From Silene conica (Eukaryota; Streptophyta; Magnoliopsida; Caryophyllales; Caryophyllaceae), in contig CM055319.2 of assembly GCA_029255685.2 (NCBI GenBank), positions 17,387,247 through 17,451,246 on the forward strand: a DNA stretch of 64,000 nucleotides. Reading direction: 5' to 3'. Below are positions 1 through 10,265 of this stretch, piece after piece; positions within the stretch are counted from its first letter, which is position 1; each line of letters begins with the position of its first letter. A program made the position numbers and the translations under genes. Below the pieces are notes generated by a model. That model was not told the DNA's origin, made no database searches, and was given only the letters and a program-made list of their open reading frames with translations.

Positions 1-1464
1 CACCACCCTTAGGCTGCCCTGACCAACACCACTCCACGGTGGTTGCCACCACTGTACCCCCGCGTATCTCCCGACACAAGCCTTAGACCCTAACTCCCAC
101 GGACCTGGTGTCGATGGTCCCAGTAATCCCCAGCAGTCACAAAGAAATACATGTAACCCGTGTTTCCCCCTCTGCAAACCCGACACTCTAACAGCCTGTT
201 AAAACCACCGCCGCCGCAACCAAACCCTACTCTCGACACCTTACGACCCCCACAACTCCCTGGTGCCAAGAACCCACCTTCAACACCGCTCAGTTTCTGA
301 ATCAACCACCCCCAAAACCCACTGCAACCAACACGCAACCCCTGTTTCTGAAACTCTGAACATACGATCGATTCGTCCTCCTCCGGCCACCACACTCCTT
401 CTTACCACCACCAACACCGCTTACTAAAACACCACTATTAACAGCCATGAGCCACGACACGAATTGACTCAAGGTATGAACGAAAAACAACCAAAATGAA
501 CTGAGCAAACACGCCTAAAACAGAGTACGTAACTATCACGGTCGACATAAGATGGGGTTGTAAGCGTTAATACGGTGGTCATATGGTTGCTTATTGACGA
601 AATACATGTTATTCACACTGCAAGGAGTACCCACAACTATAAAACCCAGATTCGAAAGTCACAAAAGCTCGAGAAACAAAGAGTTAAACTTACAAGTACG
701 CATATCGCAAACGAAGGTGGTGGTGGTGGTGGTGTGGCTGCTACTTTCGTTCTCTTCCAACTCCCTGGTTTGCGTAGGGTTTCTGAGTGTGAAAGGAGTA
801 GGGGCAGACGGGAAAAGGAGATAGGGTTTATCTGTGGTTGTTGATATGTCGATAGGTAGAAGGAGGCAGGCAATATGAGAGAGGGGTAGGGTTTGTTTTG
901 TTTTAGTCGATGTTAAGGGATATGTCGATGTTGGATTTGTGAGGAGGTAGGGTTTTGTCGATGTAGGGTTCGAGATAAGGTAGGGTTTAGTCGATGTAGT
1001 GTAGCCTAGGTAAACGAGTCTTCACTTATTCGGCCCATAGCTCATCCCGAGACACTCATATGTTTATATCCCGTTCTCGACCCGTAATGTAAAATAAACG
1101 AGTACATATGATTTATTATACCAATTAAGTTAAATAGTAAAGTATTAATTAAATTAATATTAGAATATAAAATTATACGTCTTAAATAAAATAATAGAAT
1201 TGAAGTATAGATGAGAAATTAATAAAAATAAGAAACATATATAATTATAAATATATTATTAAAATTAAAGGAATACAATTAATTGCAATTTTATAAAATA
1301 ACCATCAAATATAAAACTATTATGAAATACGAATCGATCGTAGAAATACGATTTATAAAATAATAGTAGTTTACGTAAAATACTTTATAAACATCCCATT
1401 TGAAATACTTGTATAAAACAGAGTTCGACTGCCGCTGACCGAGGCTAAAATACGGGGTATTACA
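1..1464 (-). mobile_element. Partial Gypsy-type LTR, minus strand, cut by window edge
   Basis: Read on the minus strand, the block begins at 1464 with TGTAATACCCCGTATTTTA, the usual start of many plant Gypsy LTRs. It continues through an AT-rich stretch (about 1090-1440) into a region with many CCCTA runs and a GGT microsatellite (about 715-733). The base after the boundary resumes the Copia-1 LTR (compare 1466-1664 with 46461-46652), so this LTR was inserted into the 5' LTR of Copia-1. The other end lies outside the window. Open frames here are short and show no recognisable domain. The family is inferred from the terminus only. Confidence 0.6.
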
Positions 1465-1664
1465 ATTTAAGGGTATTACAGTTATTTGAAGACTCAAGTA
1501 ATAAGTGATTATTGAGTATAAACCTTCTAAACCAATGTAAGGACAATCACCTCTTATGATATCATCATGCATGCATAAGATCTTATTAAGTTTTATAACC
1601 TAAACTTAAAGAAACAAAACTCACATTAGTTTTGAGTATAAAATCAGGAACTTAGTTTCCAACA
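1465..1664 (+). repeat. Copia-1 5' LTR remnant (last 200 bp)
   Basis: This matches 46458-46652, the end of the Copia-1 3' LTR, with a few substitutions, and ends in CCAACA. The upstream 1 kb of the LTR is displaced by the minus-strand Gypsy LTR at 1464. Confidence 0.85.
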
Positions 1665-1665
1665 A

Positions 1666-1678
1666 GTGGTATCAGAGC
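1666..1678 (+). other. Copia-1 primer binding site (initiator tRNA-Met)
   Basis: GTGGTATCAGAGC lies one base after the LTR end. It is one base away from TTGGTATCAGAGC found in A, B, C and D, the usual complement of the 3' end of plant initiator tRNA-Met. Confidence 0.85.
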
Positions 1679-4153
1679 ATTACGGTTGTTGCATGCATGA
1701 TCGGATTCATGTTTTATGTTAAAACGGATTAACATATAAATCTCGAAATTTTTGTATTTATTATGATAAATCACAAAATAATTTTGCATGTTAAAGTTTC
1801 TGATTCTAAAATGGTTTTAGGACATAAAAATAATTTTGTGGATTTTTATTGTTCATTTTTATATTTATTTGTATATTTTGTAGTTTGAATCGGTTTTAAA
1901 CAACAATTAATGGGAAAAATAGTAAAACATAACTTCTGGCCGAGATTTTTTGATATGTTCTCACATGCATATTTAATATATTGTATATGAAGTTTCTTAA
2001 GAAATGGAGTTATTATGCATGGATTATGAATTTTATGAGATAAATAGTCATAATATGAGTAAAAATGGGTATAGAAGGTTATATTTCGAATTTGACCTTA
2101 AAATTTTTATGAGAAGTCAGATGCAATATATAAAGTACCTGTATGAATTTTCAAAATTATTGGACTTATTTTGCATGATTAATGATTTTTATAGTAAAAA
2201 TCGTATTAATAGTGACTCAAATTCGACTTTAATAGTTATAGTTGGAATTTTGCCATAAAAATTTAACACAATGTCACATGCAATATTTACATAATGTATA
2301 TAATTTCTGAGAATTTATTCTCAAGTGATCCATGTTTTGTGATTTTAATAGTTAAAATCGGCTAAATAATGACTTATTGTGTTAAAAATAGTTAAATCTT
2401 AATATTATGGCATAAAATTTTACTCATAGATGTCTTATATAATAGGAACATCCGTTCTAAAACATGGATATCAAAAATTTTCTGTTTTTATGATTATTAA
2501 TTTTTATGAGTTAATTAGTTAATAATCGTAATTTATGAGTCGTAAAAATAAAATTTCGAGCATGGTCTGTAATTTTTGGTCATTTTCAGGTTATAATTTC
2601 TATTTTAGGATGACTAAAAATTTATGGCAAATTATTGCAAGTTTTTATAATTTCAATCGGATTTTTAACCATAAAAACGGCTCTTATATGATTTATTTAA
2701 CATATAAACTATAAATATTTGCATAAGACCATTTTATTAATTTCTGAATTTTTAGAAAATTTACAGAAAGTTTAAAATTTTTGAATTCTAAATTTCGAAT
2801 TTTATTGACTCATTTGGCCATATTTTGTTTATTTTTCCCGAAAATACAAGTAATTTATGAACAATAATGCAAAATCAAGTTAAATCATGATCAAACATTA
2901 GTAGAGACTAAACATTGATTCCTAAAGGATGTTAGGATGATTAACTTGGACATAAATTAGATTTATGTAATTTTGATGATTTTAATAGTTAAAGTCGCGC
3001 ATATCCGTAAAAACCGTAAACAAATATGAGATATTTGCCCCCATAAGGCGATTTGGCATTAAAAATTGAGCATGTACATACATATTTTATTATTGCATTT
3101 TATTTAATGTGAATGTCATATTTGAATGTTTTTTATATAATTTGGAATAATGTAATTTTTCTTAGTATGACCTTAGTTTTAATCAATATTACCCGTAATG
3201 AAAGGGAATATTGATTCGGTTGTAATTTATGTGATCTCGTATCACGGGTTTGTAATTTAATTTAATTTTCAGTTTTACAAATAGAATAGTTATATTATTT
3301 TATTGTAATTCCGAAGATCCAAAAGACGGTGCCATACGGAAAGGAGTTCCGACAAGACGGTGTTTTCTTGGATGGCGTGCCAATGAAGTTCAAGGGACCA
3401 TGGAGCTGGTTTCCGAATTTGTAATAGTTAATTAGTTTTACTATTACTAGGAAGGCCATACTAGGATTTTATTGCTTTATTGCTTCTATTTTTGCATTTT
3501 TTAATATGTTTGCATGCATAGCCAAATCGCCATAAACATGCATATTAGTTTAGATCGTTAAAACGACCGTGTCAATTATAATTATCGATTTCACCAATTT
3601 AAATCACTTAAAGGAGATAGATAATAAATTGACAAGACCTCTATATTAAACAAAACAATTGAGAATTAGCCTTACCAAATAGTAGAACCAATGAGCTTCT
3701 ATTTCGTGGTGTGGTGCTAGTCCAGTGGGCAGTACGAACCTCATTACGTAGGATAAGTGGGGCGATGGGATGGATTCAGTCCAGTGGGCGGATCGCATCT
3801 CGATGCAATTGAAATTTGGTTTGTACTCAACGGAAGTGTAGAGGACCAGTGGTCTAAGTGTTCCGGGCTAAGATGAATAAATTATGATTTGTCATCAACC
3901 AAGAGTTCTAGGGTAAAACCGGTTTATTTTAACCCACCAAACCATATCATTGGGTTGGAGTTCCAGTAGTTCACGATTTCGGTAGTATGGGTTTGGGTCT
4001 TGGAATCATTTATAAAATTGGATAGAGGTCATTTTATAGATGCATTGCCTTGATAAACATGTTTACAAGTTAAAATGAACATAAAAACGATTAGCATTTA
4101 ATTTCTTCATATGTTTAAAATTTTGTAGTTAAGTCTTCGAATCAATATCAATC
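1679..4153 (+). other. Copia-1 long untranslated leader
   Basis: This is AT-rich DNA without a meaningful reading frame. Several blocks are shared with the D leader (27109-28890): around 3303-3420 (repeated GACGGTG), around 3500-3540 (CATAGCCAAATCGCCAT), and around 3960-4080 ahead of gag. The start of the E leader (63600-64000) also matches 1690-1990. It probably holds packaging or dimerisation signals, but this is inference. Confidence 0.6.
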
Positions 4154-5062
4154 ATGACCGCTTCCACCACTACAAACACTTCATGGTTACGTTCCTTCAT
4201 GGATCGTTGTAAGCTAGAAAAGAATGGGGCAAACTTTGCCGATTGGGATGCCCAACTGTTGTTGGCGGCACAGGGTGACGGTAAGACCAAATTTCTCATC
4301 GAAGAATCACCGCCCAAACCTGCAGAAAATGCCAGCGCCGCAGCAAGGCGACCCTATGATACTTATCAGAAGGAGTCTGCGGCAATCAAAAATGTTTTGA
4401 TCTTCTCGATGGAGCCGGAACTCCAAAGGAGTGTCATAAAGATTGGCACGGCCTATGAGATCTACTCCAGGCTTGTGACAATGTTCTCAAAGGCTTCGAG
4501 AATTGTCCAATACGAGGCGACATCGGCCTTCTTTGATCTCAACCTTAAGGAGGGGCAAAAGGTTAGCCCACATGTGCTCAAGCTAATTGAGCATGTAGAA
4601 ACCCTAAGGATGAATCAAGTGGACATTCCTAAGGAACTTGTGATTGAAAGAATCCTCCACTCCTTGTCTAAGGTGAAAACTTATGTACAATTCCGGGTGA
4701 ATTTCAACATGAGAAACCAAGACATCTCTCTCGATGAATTGCACAATATGATCGTGCAAGCTGAAAGGGATATGGGCCTAAATGTTTGTGCCCCTAAGGA
4801 TGTGCTCAACATTGATGTTAAGAGCAAAGGAAAGTTCAAGAGGAAGGGTAAGGCAAAGGGAAATAAACCTTCCAAAGGTTCAAAGAAAGTGTCTTCTGAG
4901 GCAAGCACCTCCAATTCCAAGAAGAACCCTCATCAGGGAGCTAAGTGCTTTTATTGCAATGGCAAAGGACATTGGAAGAGGAACTGTTCCAAGTATCTCA
5001 GCGATCTCAAAGCTGGGAAAATTCTTCCAGTTGGTATGATAACTATCCCAATTTTATGTTAA
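4154..5062 (+). CDS. gag: Copia-1 Gag (capsid-nucleocapsid)
   Basis: A 302-residue open frame. Residues about 10-230 look like the plant Copia Gag capsid region (UBN2 type): an early W near residue 12, then a long helical region with LRMNQVDIPKELVIERILHSL near 155-175. A lysine-rich linker (about 220-260) is followed by a CCHC zinc knuckle, CFYCNGKGHWKRNC, at about 265-278. In autonomous relatives the frame runs on into protease. Here it stops about 24 residues after the knuckle and no DTG motif follows. The start at 4154 is the first ATG before the recognisable domain and lies at the end of the conserved leader. Gag would package element RNA in cytoplasmic particles. Expression is untested. 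Confidence 0.85.
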   Translation: MTASTTTNTSWLRSFMDRCKLEKNGANFADWDAQLLLAAQGDGKTKFLIEESPPKPAENASAAARRPYDTYQKESAAIKNVLIFSMEPELQRSVIKIGTAYEIYSRLVTMFSKASRIVQYEATSAFFDLNLKEGQKVSPHVLKLIEHVETLRMNQVDIPKELVIERILHSLSKVKTYVQFRVNFNMRNQDISLDELHNMIVQAERDMGLNVCAPKDVLNIDVKSKGKFKRKGKAKGNKPSKGSKKVSSEASTSNSKKNPHQGAKCFYCNGKGHWKRNCSKYLSDLKAGKILPVGMITIPILC

Positions 5063-7534
5063 TCTCAACTAATGTATTATGATACAAGTTGTGATGTGGA
5101 TGCTCTTCTTACTTGAATTAGGGGATAAAAGCAAAGATAAGGGAAAGGAAAAACAAGCATGATGGATCAAGGGAACTAAGAGTAGCTCCACTCGGGATGA
5201 CCAAGGAGCTTTGTTTTTCGCTTATTTTGCTAGTATTTCAAGTGTTGTAAGAACAATTTAAAATCCGTGTTTTATTTCCTTGTTGGACGAGGAAAGGGTA
5301 ATCCTTTAAACAATTGGTTGTATTTTGGATAATGTAGTGACCTGGCTTTCAACCCAAGTCACTATCGATTTTATAATTATGTTCTTATTTAGTTTAACGC
5401 TTGCAAATCACAAACATAGAATAGTATTGATTGTCATACATCTAAGTATGATCATTAAAATCGAATGAGTATGTGATACTTATTTCGAAATTATTGAGTT
5501 TGGAACTCAATTAAAGAAGAAAAGATATCAACCATCCAAAACTATCTAAGCTTAAATCGAATATTTTTCTGTAATAAATCATAAGGGTACACAAACCAAC
5601 ATCAAAGTCATTGCTTGTAGCCTTAGTGACTATCTTTGATAATGAAATTGGGATTGTTATTACAAAGAGAGAGTGGGAGAAATTTAAAAGGCCACAAATA
5701 GCATATGATTTTGATTGGCACAATGGATATGATCTATTGTTGAATAGTAGGATTTATTGTGTATTGGTTGTGTAAGAGATTTAGAAGGTAGATTAAGTTG
5801 TGGATAGGATCTACGATTGAGAAAATCTACACCTTATGGTTTTAAAAGGTAGATTAGGATGTGGATAAGATTCTACGCCTTATCATCCCAAAAGTTGTGG
5901 ATAAGCCCAAAGGTTGTGGATAAGATCTACGGTTTGGTAAAAATCTACGCCTTATATCCCAACGACCCCGGCCCTGGGGATACTTCAAGAATAAATTCTT
6001 GATGTTTGTAAGGAAAAATTCTATACATGGATAAGATCCATGATAGAGTCCTCGTACAGTATAAGATAAGATAAATGTGGGGAACTGAAAGTTCCCACAC
6101 ACAAAATTATACACCATAAGAAAAGACTCTTATAAAAACTACGGGAGGACACTCGAAGAAAATTATTCAAGAGATTTTGCAAAGGCTCAAGAAAGGGTTC
6201 TTGGATTCAGATGGTGATCTAAATATGCCAATGCAAATTCTAAAACCCATGAAATTTATAAGATATACATGCTGATAAATGAGATTTGTTGAGAGAAGCA
6301 TAAGCTGACATATGGATGTCTGCAATCTGCAAAGTTAAGGGTAACTTTGTTGAAAGTAGTGAAATGATTCATGGAGAATGAATTCAGTAAACTCAATAAC
6401 CGCTTTTCAAAAGAGTATTTGAAAAGGATGTGACTATTAACACATATGGTTAAGTCCGTTCCATTTCAATTCATTAAATGTTTAGGAACATTGAATTGAG
6501 TGGGAGCTTTATGATTAACGGTTAAATGTAAAGTTCAGTGGGAGTTCTCGCTCCAGGATTTGAACCTATTAAGTCATGGAATGACTTCGGGATCTTCAGA
6601 ATCAGGCAAGAACAAGAGTTTAGTGGGAGTAAACGTTATCTAAAACAACTCATTGCTTGTTTGGAATGAAGCATTGATACTTATGAAAAGTATACGAGTT
6701 TTTTGGTTCTAGATGACATATTGATATGAATTAAATCTAATTGAATATGGGATGTTTGGTTGAGATTATAAGAGACTTCTTGTTATTAGTATTAAGGTTG
6801 TTCATGGAGATGAAGATAGTATAGCCATGATGGGATCATGGAAATTTATCGAACCTTAAGTACTATTGTTTGCACGTTTAAAATCGCTAATGTTTCCGCC
6901 ATTAGTATAATCGTGTAAAGCTGGATGCGCACCGCTTACAGGATAACCTGTTGAGCTAGTGTTGAACCAATGATTAAACCTTGATCAATTGTCAAAGTAT
7001 TCTCCAATGAAGATGAAAGACAAATTCAAGATTTTGGAAGATAACTTAGTCGTATGGTAAAGGGTTTGCAACGACTCAAGTTCCAAAATACCAAGCAAAG
7101 ATTTGTGATAATCTTTGGCTTACATTCATTGACTATGCATCTCAATGACTTGTATTTTAACTACATGGTCATCACAAGATTTTACAAAATGCATAAGTTC
7201 ACAAATTATGTAACAACATTGTTGTAACTTGGAGTTACACAATGCACATAATCTTATTCGCTGGTCATGAGATGACTTATCTCATTAAGATAAAATAGCA
7301 TATGTGGATATGATCCGCAGAGTGAACGTTCGCACGTGGTAAACCTGGTTTACTCAAAATGAAGATAATTACAATTTTGAGGGATATGAACGAGATCAGA
7401 CCCTTAAGCTTATTGTAAATTAAATGGTGTTCAAAGGTTGACCACTTGGATGGTGTAATCCACTAATCGTTTGAGTTATTTATAACTCACGAAAGGTCAA
7501 GTAAAATGCAAATGGGATGGTAAGACCATATTGG
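5063..7534 (+). other. Copia-1 non-coding interior without recognisable pol
   Basis: About 2.5 kb with no long open frame on either strand. Faint traces may be pol remnants: TTTAGTGGGAGTAA near 6620 and a TTCTAGATGACATATTGAT stretch near 6704 resemble the segments around the YVDD box of D (31390-31440), but they are too damaged to call. Around 5790-5960 a motif like GTTGTGGATAAGATCTACG recurs about four times. The rest I do not recognise. Confidence 0.5.
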
Positions 7535-8191
7535 ACCCCATTAAAGTGAATTGAATTATCATGACCTCGCCCCTAGTTGCTTAAGTGAGGTGACGTCTCA
7601 ATGCAACCAGATGTGTGATGCGATTGATGGCGAGTTCAATTGCCATAGAGTCATACGGGATGACTAATCGATCACCTAGGCATAGACATGTTAAGATACA
7701 TTTGCCGGGCTAATGACCGTTGATAGAGCTCTGGCGTACTCTTATTAAAAGACTGCCTGGGCGTGGCGGGAGCATCTATCGTGTTTCACATGAGTCAGTT
7801 CTTGGACTAATGACTGTTCTCTGAGGTGGCATAGTCTTCAGACTAACTTTGATTTATGTCCTAACACCTTCGTAACTGGGGTTTATAAGGACATATTTTG
7901 GGTTATGATGGGATGTGGCCAGCCGGAAGGAATAAGTCGATTAGGAATTGTCCACCCCTTGTCAGGGTTGAACAATATCTCTAGGCCACTCGAGGAGAAT
8001 AATAACTAGAAATGCGTGGCCACGCTCGGAAGGTATCTATGGTAGATAATTCCGGTCAGTAGTTATAACTCCAGATCGAGATAAACCACTCTAAATTTAA
8101 ATCAATTGCCGGCACGACCTAAGAGGACGCCATGCATTGAGTGGGAGATAGTAATAAGGCAAGAGAATTTGTGACACACACTTGTCTCGGA
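7535..8191 (+). other. Copia-1 conserved 3' untranslated region
   Basis: About 650 bp between the interior and the polypurine tract. It aligns with the corresponding segment of D (32560-33187), including GAGGTGACGTCTC, CATAGAGTCATA, GCGTGGCCACGCTCGGA and ATCTATGGTAGATAATTCCGG. Both elements keep this long segment although their coding regions differ, which suggests a cis-acting role. Confidence 0.65.
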
Positions 8192-8203
8192 CAAGTGGGA
8201 GAT
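8192..8203 (+). other. Copia-1 polypurine tract
   Basis: CAAGTGGGAGAT lies immediately before the LTR start TGTTGGAGG. The same motif precedes the D 3' LTR at 33188-33199. It would prime plus-strand DNA synthesis. Confidence 0.85.
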
Positions 8204-8683
8204 TGTTGGAGGAAGTGTCCTCGACAATAGTGTGTTGACGTAATTAAAACTCATTTGAATGAAACACAATTGGGAGTGTTACTCTTTTAAAGTCAACTGA
8301 TCAACATTTATCGATAATGATTGGCTGTCTAGAGTTTGACATTATCGTCATATGATGGTGGTGATCAGGTGATCCCTTAAGGTCATATCTTTAGGGAATT
8401 CCGTCTCAATGGAATAATTAATTAATATTGTATTGGATACGAATTAATTAATAACTGGAAATATTGGAAATAATTTTACATGACGAATATTTTTATAATG
8501 GGATTATAATAATTATAGTCAAAGTAATAAAATTGTTTTTATTACTCGGTTTTTATTTATTCGTTTAAGAAACGATTAAATTGAGAATGAACACGGTTGA
8601 TCATAAAATTACAAAGAGTTGTAATTAAAATTATGATATTACATTTTATACAATAATAATTTCGAAATATTGGAATTATCTTT
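8204..8683 (+). repeat. Copia-1 3' LTR, first part
   Basis: It starts TGTTGGAGGAAGTGTCCTC, close to the LTR starts of D and E, and contains the conserved inverted repeat at 8293-8372. It is interrupted near 8684 by element A and continues at 45896. The combined LTR length is about 1.24 kb. Confidence 0.85.
8293..8372 (+). promoter_or_regulatory. Conserved foldback in Copia-1 LTR
   Basis: Arms TCAACTGATCA (8293-8303) and TGATCAGGTGA (8362-8372) are complementary at 10 of 11 positions. The homologous positions in D and E carry different but matching arms. TTGAC (W-box core) sequences lie in and between the arms, so a WRKY-responsive promoter element is an alternative reading. Confidence 0.6.
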
Positions 8684-9025
8684 TAAAACATATTTTAAGG
8701 GTTTTAATTATTTTAAAGTAAGAAAATAATATTTTAATAATTTATCGTAAAGTATTTTAATAAATAGTAAGATCCGTCTTAAGAACCTTAAGTCCTTAAG
8801 ACGAATACAAACTTGGCAACTTAAGTTCACATCTTAAAACCCGTTCTAGTTATCCAAACCCGTTTCATTTAAACGGAAAGGACAACCGTTAAACCCTCAT
8901 AAGACCCTTTAGTCGTCATATTTGTCATCCTCAAAACAATAACACTGTAAACTCTTCCTTCACAAAACCTCCATAATCTTCATCTTCTTTTCCATTGTTC
9001 TTCTTCATCCGTTCTTCAAATCAAG

Positions 9026-9166
9026 GTAATAATAACATTTTCGGAATCCTCATCGAATTTGCAAGCCATCTATCACTTCCGATTTTCATTTCCCTTATTT
9101 CGAAAAATAGGCTGTTTTTCCTAAAATCGTCTTTTGATCCCTTAAACTCGTTTTTCTTGATTGTAG
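9026..9166 (+). other. Putative intron inside the A LTR
   Basis: The donor CAAG|GTAATA and acceptor TTGATTGTAG|G enclose 141 bp of T-rich sequence. The matching sites occur in B (13600-13738, 139 bp), A 3' LTR (43395-43535) and, with a changed exon edge, in C. Splicing is inferred from consensus sites only. Confidence 0.5.
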
Positions 9167-9222
9167 GCGAAGGCTTGGAAGACCCGGACATAGATAGCTT
9201 CATTGTGGAAGACGAGCTTTGA
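9167..9222 (+). CDS. Conserved 18-codon acidic tail frame in A LTR (candidate micro-exon)
   Basis: After the putative acceptor the frame reads GEGLEDPDIDSFIVEDEL and stops. B reads GVGLDDPEVDSYLVEEDL and C reads GEGLDDPEGVSNLVEEDL at the same place, with identical length and mostly conservative changes (E/D, V/I, F/Y, L/I) over about 20 nucleotide differences. In A the spliced exon 1 and the unspliced read-through are both open back to about 8995, but neither has an ATG. In B an in-frame stop in the intron forbids read-through. It may be part of a longer spliced product, start at a non-AUG codon, or not be translated at all. Function unknown. Confidence 0.35.
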
Positions 9223-9604
9223 GCGGGATTGCATATAAGGTGACGATTACGAGTAACTCGGCCTTTTTGTTAAAATAGCAAGTTTTGTTGTGTTCTTGTT
9301 CTTATTTCTGATTTGTGTTTGAGGATGTTGTTTAATGGACTTAGCAACATGTTAGGAATGTTCTTACTTGATGAATTCATGCCTTGTTGAGGTTTCACAT
9401 ACTCTTAAGTTATTTTCAGAAATTTCATGCTTGCGACGGATACATTTAATAATCGCTTTGAGGATTGTTTTGTGGTTTAATTGCTGGTAGATAGATGTAT
9501 TGGATGATTTGATATAATGGGTAAACACTTGTTGTAATGATCTTAGAAGTTTTGAATCGAATTGTGAGGGTTTTAATATTGCTGGAAAATGCGAATCGCG
9601 TGAT

Positions 9605-9975
9605 CAGGCTCTCTGAGCCGGTCGACCGGCTGGGGATGCTTTTAGTTGTTTTGCGAAATTGAGAAATGCGTAGTATTAGGATGCCCAGCCGGCAGACCGG
9701 CCGCCTGCCAGCCGGCTGGGAGTGCATTGTAGGTGTTTTGCGAATTGTAGGAATATAGGCTTGGGATACCAGCCGGTAGGCCGACTGCCTGCCAACCGGC
9801 TGGTAGCCTCATTTAAGAATTTGCGTAAGTTTGGGATTAGGTCCCCAGCCGGTAGGCCGGCTGCCTGCCGACCGGCTGGGAGTCCTTTGTAGTTGTTTTT
9901 GTTTTAAAGAAAGGGGAAGGCTGAGATGGGTTACCAGCCGGTGGGCCGGCTGCCTGCCGACCGGCTGGGGACCCC
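9605..9975 (+). repeat. GC-rich palindrome array, A 5' LTR (5 units)
   Basis: There are five units of roughly 20-40 bp built from CCAGCCGG...CCGGCTGG arms around a GCCTGCC centre. They are spaced 80-90 bp apart, separated by less GC-rich spacers that share TTTGCGAA motifs. Each unit is an imperfect palindrome. Homologous arrays occur in all LTRs of A, B and C. Confidence 0.85.
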
Positions 9976-10122
9976 GGTTGCTTGTTTTTAATTCGTAATT
10001 CATTTGTAACTTTTAAACGGTTGATCGGTTTTGATTGAAACTCGTTCCTTGTATCTTTGATATGTATTTGAGGTCCCCGGAGGATGGGGACACTATATTG
10101 GGTTCGGGAATGGAGTGAGGAT

Positions 10123-10170
10123 AGAGACCCCCCGGTCGGGTAACCGAAAGGGAAACCGACTCTCCCTCGT
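10123..10170 (+). repeat. Upstream copy of a 45 bp block flanking the hairpin array
   Basis: The block GAGACCCCCCGGTCGGGTAA and the following GGGAAACCGACTCTCC recur, diverged, at 10922-10967 on the other side of the hairpin array. The same pair flanks the array in the B and C LTRs. Confidence 0.7.
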
Positions 10171-10265
10171 CTTAGTTCCCGGGATCTATTAAGTGTGGAC
10201 TAGTGGTTTAAGAAGTTAGAACTATAGGTTAGTTTCTATCTTTGGATGTTAATGGTTGAGTTGTA

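Larger units (their letters stand above)
1465..8683 (+). mobile_element. Copia-1, left part (gag-only Copia retrotransposon)
   Basis: The order is LTR remnant, tRNA-Met-type primer site, 2.5 kb leader, gag, non-coding interior, polypurine tract and the start of the 3' LTR. The element resumes at 45896-46652 after the nested insertion of A. Leader and 3' untranslated segments match those of element D (for example 3310-3420 against 28110-28230, and 7560-8203 against 32570-33199), so the two are related Copia families. No readable protease, integrase or reverse transcriptase follows gag. I infer a non-autonomous gag-only element or a very decayed copy. Confidence 0.85.

Noticed and set aside
90-508. 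Glycine/valine-rich minus-strand frames at the left edge
   Set aside because: Low-complexity translation of a CCACC-rich stretch inside what appears to be a Gypsy LTR. No domain or splice support.
575-873. Overlapping frames around the GGT microsatellite
   Set aside because: Three mutually exclusive frames over a simple repeat. No evidence for a gene.
5511-6117. Short minus-strand frames in Copia-1 interior
   Set aside because: They lie in decayed sequence and contain no domain. Probably chance.
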